Of a stretch of DNA of 8,177 bases, positions 7,296-8,177 are shown piece by piece; the stretch's first letter is position 1, and each line of letters starts with the position of its first letter. Made by a program: the position numbers and the translations under genes. The notes below the pieces were generated by a model. That model saw only the letters and a program-made list of their open reading frames with translations, ran no database searches and was not told the origin of the DNA. The stretch is from the NCBI GenBank assembly GCA_013813075.1, contig JACCSI010000317.1, positions 1 to 8,177 of the forward strand, given 5' to 3'. Source of the DNA: Acidobacteriota bacterium. GTDB taxonomy: Bacteria; Acidobacteriota; Vicinamibacteria; Vicinamibacterales; UBA2999.

Positions 7296-7984
7296 TGCGC
7301 CGTTCCCACCGCGGCCGTGGTCAGCTCATCGACAGGACGGCCGTCGCGCAACGTCAGCTGGGCGTCGGCAATCGCCGCCACCAACGGGTCGTGCGTGACG
7401 ATAACGAGCGTGGCGGAACGCGCACGACCCGCCTGCAGCAGCAAGTCGAGAATGTGCTGGCCGTTCTTCGAATCGAGATTACCGGTGGGCTCGTCGGCCA
7501 GGATCAGCGGCGGGTCATTCGCGAGCGCGCGGGCAATGGCAATACGCTGCTGTTCCCCACCCGATAACTGCGACGGATAGTGATGGCCACGGTCGTGGAG
7601 GCCGACTTCATCAAGCAACACCTGCGCGCGTCGTCGGGCATCGCGGCGGCCCGCGATTTCCATCGGCACGAGAATGTTCTCCAGTGCCGTCAGAGACGGC
7701 ACGAGGTGAAAAAACTGAAAAACAAAGCCGATTTTTTCGCCGCGCAGCCTCGCCAGGCTGTCTTCGTCGAGCGTGGTGATGTCGATGCCGTCAATGAGGA
7801 TGCTGCCCGAGGATGGCGCATCGAGGCCGGCGATCAAGCCAAGCAGCGTCGATTTGCCGCTGCCCGACGGCCCGATAATCGCGAGCGTTTGCCCGCGTGG
7901 TACGGCGAGACTCAAGGGCTGCAGGATCGTCAGCGGCTGGCCGCCGCTCTGCACGGTTTTGCTGACCGCCCGCAGATCAATCAT
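7292..7984 (-). CDS. ybbA: YbbA-type ABC transporter ATP-binding protein
   Basis: Cytoplasmic ATPase of a MacB/LolD-like transporter, 230 aa. All catalytic motifs are intact: Walker A GPSGSGKST (38-46), Q-loop Q90, signature LSGGEQQRIAIARA (140-153), Walker B LILADE with catalytic E165, D-loop NLD (169-171) and switch H198. The start is set at ATG 7984, where the usual MIDLRAVSKT opening begins and the codon overlaps the esterase stop (ATGA). An in-frame start at 8035 would add 17 residues inside the esterase gene. No strong Shine-Dalgarno is visible, so coupling to the upstream gene is likely. It ends in an ATGA overlap with ybbP. YbbA is preferred over LolD or MacB names because of the YbbP-type permease and TesA neighbours. 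Confidence 0.93.
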   Translation of the reverse strand: MIDLRAVSKTVQSGGQPLTILQPLSLAVPRGQTLAIIGPSGSGKSTLLGLIAGLDAPSSGSILIDGIDITTLDEDSLARLRGEKIGFVFQFFHLVPSLTALENILVPMEIAGRRDARRRAQVLLDEVGLHDRGHHYPSQLSGGEQQRIAIARALANDPPLILADEPTGNLDSKNGQHILDLLLQAGRARSATLVIVTHDPLVAAIADAQLTLRDGRPVDELTTAAVGTAQ

Positions 7985-8177
7985 CGGGAAAGGGTCGTAC
8001 GCGCCTCTGCCAGGGCGGGCTCGAGGACCCGCCACACGAGATCCGCCACGATCGTGGCACCACGTGGGTTGGGATGGATGCCATCGCCCTGATTCAATGC
8101 CGGATCGCCGGCGACGCCGTCCAGCAGAAAGGGAATCAGCCGAATGTTGTAGCGCTTCGCCAATGTCAGGTAGACGC
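7981..8177 (-). CDS. tesA: TesA-type SGNH esterase/thioesterase/lysophospholipase, C-terminal part
   Basis: The 5' end lies beyond the window; only the last 65 or so codons are present, read through from 8177 to a TGA at 7983-7981. The segment aligns by eye with the end of E. coli TesA: LAKRYNIRLIPFLLDGV corresponds to LAKEFDVPLLPFFMEEV, and QGDGIHPNPRGA carries the block V D-x-x-H-P-N motif that supplies the catalytic Asp and His. The nucleophile Ser (block I), Gly and Asn blocks and any signal peptide are not in view. TesA family members are periplasmic enzymes hydrolysing acyl-CoA thioesters, lysophospholipids and other esters. The stop overlaps the ybbA start by four bases. A TTG at 8163 is internal, not the start, because the frame stays open and homologous upstream of it. 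Confidence 0.85.
   Translation of the reverse strand, partial: VYLTLAKRYNIRLIPFLLDGVAGDPALNQGDGIHPNPRGATIVADLVWRVLEPALAEARTTLSR

Noticed and set aside
7703..7740. A6 and T6 runs in ybbA as possible slippage or phase-variation sites
   Set aside because: They are explained by in-frame Lys and Phe codons of a conserved stretch around the Q-loop (EKIGFVFQFFHL), and runs of six are short for phase variation.

Overview
The window comes from a high-GC Gram-negative bacterium. It is dense with genes, uses GTG and TTG as well as ATG starts, and carries an inner-membrane RND pump and a periplasmic-type esterase. The style would fit Acidobacteriota (for example Vicinamibacteria) or a high-GC proteobacterium. 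That placement is an inference from gene style, not from a marker gene. I see no tRNA, rRNA, CRISPR array, insertion sequence or phage gene.

Layout. (1) Bases 1-133, plus strand: a short open segment that ends in a proline-rich tail (stop at 64-66) is probably the end of an upstream gene, possibly the pump's periplasmic adaptor. Next comes a 67-base gap holding five degenerate heptamer repeats, the last of which overlaps the ribosome binding site of the pump gene. (2) 134-3271, plus strand: a complete HAE-1-type RND efflux transporter (1045 aa). (3) 4553 down to 3273, minus strand: a tightly overlapping three-gene set. It encodes a 112-aa TraR/DksA-type zinc-finger regulator, a 165-aa ferritin-like protein and FolK (151 aa, TTG start). 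FolK converges on the RND gene with a single base between the two stop codons. (4) 4554-4757: a 204-base intergenic gap with a candidate extended -10 promoter for the minus-strand set and no convincing terminator. (5) 8177 down to 4758, minus strand: the 3' end of a TesA-type SGNH esterase, a YbbA-type ABC ATPase and a YbbP-type permease, joined by ATGA overlaps into one operon.

How they work together. TesA, YbbA and YbbP form a known conserved neighbourhood. YbbA is the cytoplasmic ATPase and YbbP the permease with large periplasmic domains. TesA is a periplasmic lipase/thioesterase that probably acts on substrates handled by the transporter. The RND protein would need an adaptor and an outer-membrane channel, neither of which is complete here. 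The regulator/ferritin-like/FolK set is linked by overlaps that imply coupled translation, but no shared pathway is evident.

Overall these are recognisable families in ordinary arrangement. I do not see a clearly new system. The items most worth a second look are the 14-bp-stem hairpin inside the end of folK just past the RND stop codon, the heptamer repeat that carries the RND ribosome binding site, and the altered proton-relay residues and glycine-rich loops of the pump.
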